This document shows, piece by piece, positions 6,542 through 9,028 of a stretch of DNA of 9,028 nt. The stretch's first letter is position 1, and every line of letters begins with the position of its first letter. Origin of the DNA: Candidatus Brevefilum sp. (GTDB lineage Bacteria > Chloroflexota > Anaerolineae > Anaerolineales > Anaerolineaceae); assembly GCA_007119455.1 (NCBI GenBank), contig SKPR01000109.1, positions 1 through 9,028 of the forward strand. The letters run 5' to 3'. The notes below the pieces were generated by a model. That model had not been told where the DNA came from and did not search any database. It worked only from the letters and a program-made list of their open reading frames with translations. The position numbers and the translations under genes are program-made.

Positions 6542-6561
6542 TTTATTGATAGGAGGCAGTG

Positions 6562-6804
6562 ATGGATATTGGCATGTTGTGGTTCGATAATGATCCCAAA
6601 TCAGATCTGGGTACAAAAATCAGCCGGGCAGCTGCTTATTATCAGCATAAATATGGTGAGAGTCCGAACTTATGTTTTGTACATCCCAGCATGATCCCAG
6701 AACAAAAAGAAACAGCTGGAGAAATTGAAGTTTGTTCAAACCATTCAATGCTGCCCAATCATTTCTGGATCGGGGTTGAGCAGCAGGTTCAGCTAATAGT
6801 CTGA
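6562..6804 (+). CDS. 80-residue conserved-looking small protein, second gene of the SOS-type operon
   Basis: The protein begins MDIGMLWFDND and continues with a lysine/arginine- and tyrosine-rich helix (KISRAAAYYQHKYG, 19-32), then PNLCFVHPSM (35-44) and LPNHFWIGVE (64-73). It has no signal peptide or transmembrane segment. The start is ATG 6562, 5 nt after a perfect AGGAGG (6551-6556); the in-frame GTG at 6559 is too close. It lies 20 bp after the ATPase stop, so both are probably made from the LexA-controlled promoter. From memory, similar short proteins with a WFDND opening and a FVHPSM core occur in other Chloroflexota, but I cannot verify that here. No catalytic motif is evident; a small partner or regulator of the ATPase is the simplest reading. 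Confidence 0.78.
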   Translation: MDIGMLWFDNDPKSDLGTKISRAAAYYQHKYGESPNLCFVHPSMIPEQKETAGEIEVCSNHSMLPNHFWIGVEQQVQLIV

Positions 6805-6930
6805 GGAAAATTGATATTAGGTTGTATTGCCAGCCAATCAGCCTTAAGAATTTCCGTCTTTCATAACGGTTGTTGAGAATCCTGAAAAGAGATTTCAATC
6901 TTGGTACCAGAATACTGCTCAGCCTTTGTC

Positions 6931-7590
6931 TCAATCAACGGCTGGTTGCAGGTCTAAGTCCTCACGGTAAGTGATTTTCCGAAAGCCATAGGAGTTGATA
7001 ATTTTTGTTTTCCCCGTTATTGATTCGGTGATGATGTCCGGACGATACACATGAACATGGCCATGCAGGTGGTAGGTGGGATGAAAGACTTTAATCAACC
7101 ATAAGAAGGCCTTAACCCCCTTATGCGCGGGATCATCCTGGTCATGAATTCCCCATGGTGGTGCATGTGTGATGAAGATATCCAAAAACCGGCCGTATCT
7201 TACCTTGTTCCACAACAGTTTTGGCAGCAATTGAGACACCATCACCCACATTTCAAATTGGCTATACTGATAATCTCCCAGATTGTATCTTAAAGAGCCC
7301 TGGATACCGCTGAGGAGCAACCCTGTTTTTGGGTCACGAATTACTTTTTTATGTAAATCAATGGCCCCCCACGGCGCTTCTCTTGATCCTGCACAACCAT
7401 ATTCAATTTTCTTAGCGTGATTGCCTCTCACAAAATAAAGGGGGATGTCAAGGGAGCTGACAATATATTCCAGGTAAAAATAAGAAAGATCGCCACAACT
7501 GACGGCCAGATCGATATCCTCAAATCTTTGCTTGATTTGAGGACTGTAAATGCGTGAACACTCTCTATCACTGACCGCCAAAAGTTTCAT
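6931..7590 (-). CDS. Calcineurin-like metallophosphoesterase
   Basis: The protein has 219 residues, cytosolic by sequence, with the metallophosphoesterase motifs in order: Asp8 in AVSDRE, GD (33-34), GNH (56-58), THAPP (141-145, His142) and the C-terminal HGHVH (176-180). The usual DxH of motif 1 is replaced by D-R-E, and GNH is followed by AK rather than D/E, so the metal site is a variant one. Family knowledge predicts hydrolysis of a phosphomonoester or diester; the substrate is unknown. The start is ATG 7590, without an obvious Shine-Dalgarno sequence. A TACAAT (minus strand, 7639-7634) about 44 nt upstream could be a -10 for its own promoter, as the gap to acpS is 76 bp. It converges on the SOS-type operon across a 126-bp gap with no strong terminator. 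Confidence 0.87.
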   Translation of the reverse strand: MKLLAVSDRECSRIYSPQIKQRFEDIDLAVSCGDLSYFYLEYIVSSLDIPLYFVRGNHAKKIEYGCAGSREAPWGAIDLHKKVIRDPKTGLLLSGIQGSLRYNLGDYQYSQFEMWVMVSQLLPKLLWNKVRYGRFLDIFITHAPPWGIHDQDDPAHKGVKAFLWLIKVFHPTYHLHGHVHVYRPDIITESITGKTKIINSYGFRKITYREDLDLQPAVD

Positions 7591-7666
7591 GATCTGATTT
7601 TATTTTATTACAGATTAGATTGTTAGGGTGATTATTGTACAGATGATTTGAGAAAACCTGAAAAGC

Positions 7667-8035
7667 TTAATCCCCGATGGCGACAGCCAGGGCAATGGCC
7701 TTGTTACGGTCATGGCTGATACTGATTGACCAGGTTTTCAGTCCGATTTGATCGGCAATGATTTTCGCATTGCCATGTAGTTCCAGGGTGGGCTGACCAG
7801 TGGGCAGGTGAATAATTTCGATGTCCTGCCAGCTTACATGACCGATGCCGGTCCCCAAAGCTTTAGACACAGCTTCTTTGGCGGCAAAGAGACCAGTCAG
7901 GGAATCAGTCTGGTTTCGTGCCTGTTTTATCTCTTGCGGTGTAAAAACACGCTGGATGAAACGCTCACGGATTGCAGGACGGATTTCATCCAACCGTGAG
8001 ATCTCTACTGTATCAATTCCGCTACGCAGCTTCAT
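7667..8035 (-). CDS. acpS: Holo-[acyl-carrier-protein] synthase
   Basis: AcpS transfers 4'-phosphopantetheine from CoA to the serine of apo-ACP, activating it for fatty acid synthesis. At 122 residues it is full length. It shows Mg-binding Asp8 in SGIDTVEI, the helix FAAKEAVSKALGTGIG (50-65) with Lys53, Glu54 and Lys58, and the final SISHDRNKAIALAVA (105-119). ATG 8035 is preceded by AGGA (minus strand, 8046-8043) at 7 nt. It lies 24 bp after the M16 peptidase stop and is probably cotranscribed with it. The intervening sequence is a 15-bp-period tandem duplication. Confidence 0.96.
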   Translation of the reverse strand: MKLRSGIDTVEISRLDEIRPAIRERFIQRVFTPQEIKQARNQTDSLTGLFAAKEAVSKALGTGIGHVSWQDIEIIHLPTGQPTLELHGNAKIIADQIGLKTWSISISHDRNKAIALAVAIGD

Positions 8036-8040
8036 ACCAG

Positions 8041-8068
8041 AATCCTATGGGCCTTAATCCTATGGACC
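8041..8068. repeat. 15-bp-period tandem duplication between the M16 peptidase and acpS
   Basis: AATCCTATGGGCC (8041-8053) and AATCCTATGGACC (8056-8068) match at 12 of 13 positions. On the minus strand the upstream copy contains the M16 stop TAG (8062-8060), followed in frame by GAT and TAA (8056-8054). The downstream copy contains the AGGA used by acpS. The repeat lies entirely in the gene junction apart from the last codons of the peptidase. Confidence 0.7.
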
Positions 8069-9028
8069 AGCCACGGCAATCGCCAGGCGGTCCGGGTCCA
8101 GATAATTCCGACTTGCATCCAAAACGTCCTGGGCTGTCACTGCCGCCACCTCGTCAGGATACTTGATAAAATAATCCAAGCCAAGCCCAAAGTGTTCCAT
8201 GTTCAGTAAGGATATCGCCACCCCGCTATTGGATTCCAGGAGCAGTGGCATCCGGCCCAGGAAATAGGATTTACTGTCAGACAGCTCGTCTTCAGTTACC
8301 GGTTCCTGGACAAAATGCCTGACCTCATCCGTGATCAATGAGATTGTTTCATCGATATTGGCAGGGTTTATCCCGGCGATCATTTCCCAGGCACCTGGGC
8401 CGATGCTGACGCTGAGGGATGAATAGGCATAATAAGCCAGTCCAGCCTCTTCTCTTACCCGGTGCCCTAACCGACCCATCATACCAAATTCTCCCAGGAT
8501 ATTATTTCCTATGCGGAGCGCCTGATAGTCCGGAGAAAGGCGCTCGGGTGCCAGGCTTCCCATTACGATGTCGGCCTGCGATTTTCCCGGAATGCTGACG
8601 GCTTTCCGGGTTGTTTTTTGGATCGGGATGCCCTCTGCTATTTTAGGTGCAGGTTCTTGATTGGGGTTTGTCCAATCACCCAGGGTTTCTCGAACAGCAT
8701 CGACAGCAACTTGGGCATCCACAGCACCCACAATGACCACGGCCATGTTCATGGGTCCGTAGGTGCGATGATAAAAATCCACCAGATCTTCTCGCTGGAT
8801 GGCCTGGACAGTTTCCGGGTAGCCTTCTTCGGGACGCTGGTAAGGGTGGCCAGCGTAAACAATTTGGTCGAATAAAAGGGCCGCCATGGCAGACGTGTTT
8901 TGCGCACGGATCGCCAGACCGGTCAGCAATTGGGTCTTCTGGCGGTTGAACTCCTTTTCAGGAAAGGTGGGTGATCGCAGACAATCTGCGATCAGGGATA
9001 ATAGCAATGAAAGATCTTCACTTAAACA
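8060..9028 (-). CDS. M16 (insulinase/processing-peptidase) family zinc peptidase, C-terminal part; 5' end off window
   Basis: The frame is open to the right edge, giving 323 codons; it does not begin at the in-frame TTG at 9007, because the upstream codons (reading SEDL) also fit an M16 protein. The visible part covers the end of the first M16 half, the linker with FYHRTYGPMNMAVVIVGAV (about 85-103), and most of the second half with LGHRVREEAGLAYYAYSSLS (about 187-206), where Arg and Tyr typical of the substrate-binding R/Y pair are seen. The zinc-binding HxxEH motif would lie off the window, so active and non-catalytic paralogues cannot be told apart. Bacterial M16B members degrade peptides in the cytosol or envelope and are often encoded in pairs. 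It sits just upstream of acpS. No signal peptide can be judged. Confidence 0.9.
   Translation of the reverse strand, partial: CLSEDLSLLLSLIADCLRSPTFPEKEFNRQKTQLLTGLAIRAQNTSAMAALLFDQIVYAGHPYQRPEEGYPETVQAIQREDLVDFYHRTYGPMNMAVVIVGAVDAQVAVDAVRETLGDWTNPNQEPAPKIAEGIPIQKTTRKAVSIPGKSQADIVMGSLAPERLSPDYQALRIGNNILGEFGMMGRLGHRVREEAGLAYYAYSSLSVSIGPGAWEMIAGINPANIDETISLITDEVRHFVQEPVTEDELSDSKSYFLGRMPLLLESNSGVAISLLNMEHFGLGLDYFIKYPDEVAAVTAQDVLDASRNYLDPDRLAIAVAGP

Noticed and set aside
6805..6930. A transcription terminator between the convergent SOS-type operon and the metallophosphoesterase
   Set aside because: Only short or A/T-rich inverted repeats were found (for example CAGCC/GGCTG at 6920-6944), none followed by a T run.
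6620..6934. A 104-codon minus-strand frame (TTG start) antisense to the small SOS-operon gene
   Set aside because: It is almost wholly antisense to a gene with an ideal ribosome binding site and motif-rich protein, starts at TTG without a binding site, and its residues look like a shadow translation.

Overview
The window looks like chromosomal DNA of a moderate-GC bacterium, most likely a member of Chloroflexota (Anaerolineae-like). No single marker proves this. The pointers are the style of the proteins (an FtsK-like ATPase with a very short partner protein, a GSI-alpha glutamine synthetase, an AcpS/M16/phosphoesterase cluster), a protein related to a metallopeptidase-like family I associate with this phylum, and a Gram-positive/Chloroflexi-type LexA operator (GAAC-N4-GTTC). 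No mobile element, CRISPR array, tRNA or rRNA was recognised.

Layout. 1-1473 (minus) is one long reading frame that runs off the left edge: at least 491 residues, with a PsbP/DcrB-like N-terminal part and a C-terminal part that resembles a zinc metallopeptidase whose three zinc-binding histidines are all replaced. Divergent from it, 1616-2383 (plus) encodes a nucleoside phosphorylase and 2548-3840 (plus) an alkaline-phosphatase-superfamily phosphodiesterase. The latter converges on glnA (3837-5177, minus), and the two stop codons overlap in one TTAA. A 554-bp divergent intergenic region (5178-5731) follows. Its glnA side holds a candidate structured leader (nested helices, a terminator-like hairpin, and a 10-bp stem just upstream of the ribosome binding site). 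Its other side holds a near-consensus sigma70 promoter with two perfect LexA boxes 22 bp apart.

That promoter drives a compact two-gene operon: an FtsK/HerA-like P-loop ATPase (5732-6541) and an 80-residue protein (6562-6804). This predicted SOS-inducible pair of unknown function is the most interesting system in the window. Convergent to it on the minus strand lie a metallophosphoesterase (6931-7590), acpS (7667-8035) and the C-terminal 323 residues of an M16 (insulinase-family) peptidase that runs off the right edge (8060-9028). The acpS-M16 junction carries a 15-bp-period tandem duplication that supplies both the M16 stop codons and the acpS ribosome binding site.

Functionally the region mixes housekeeping (nitrogen assimilation by GlnA, acyl carrier protein activation by AcpS, nucleoside and phosphodiester salvage) with a predicted DNA-damage-response module. 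The two long edge genes are incomplete, so nothing can be said about the N-terminal catalytic motif of the M16 peptidase or the true C-terminus of the left-edge protein.
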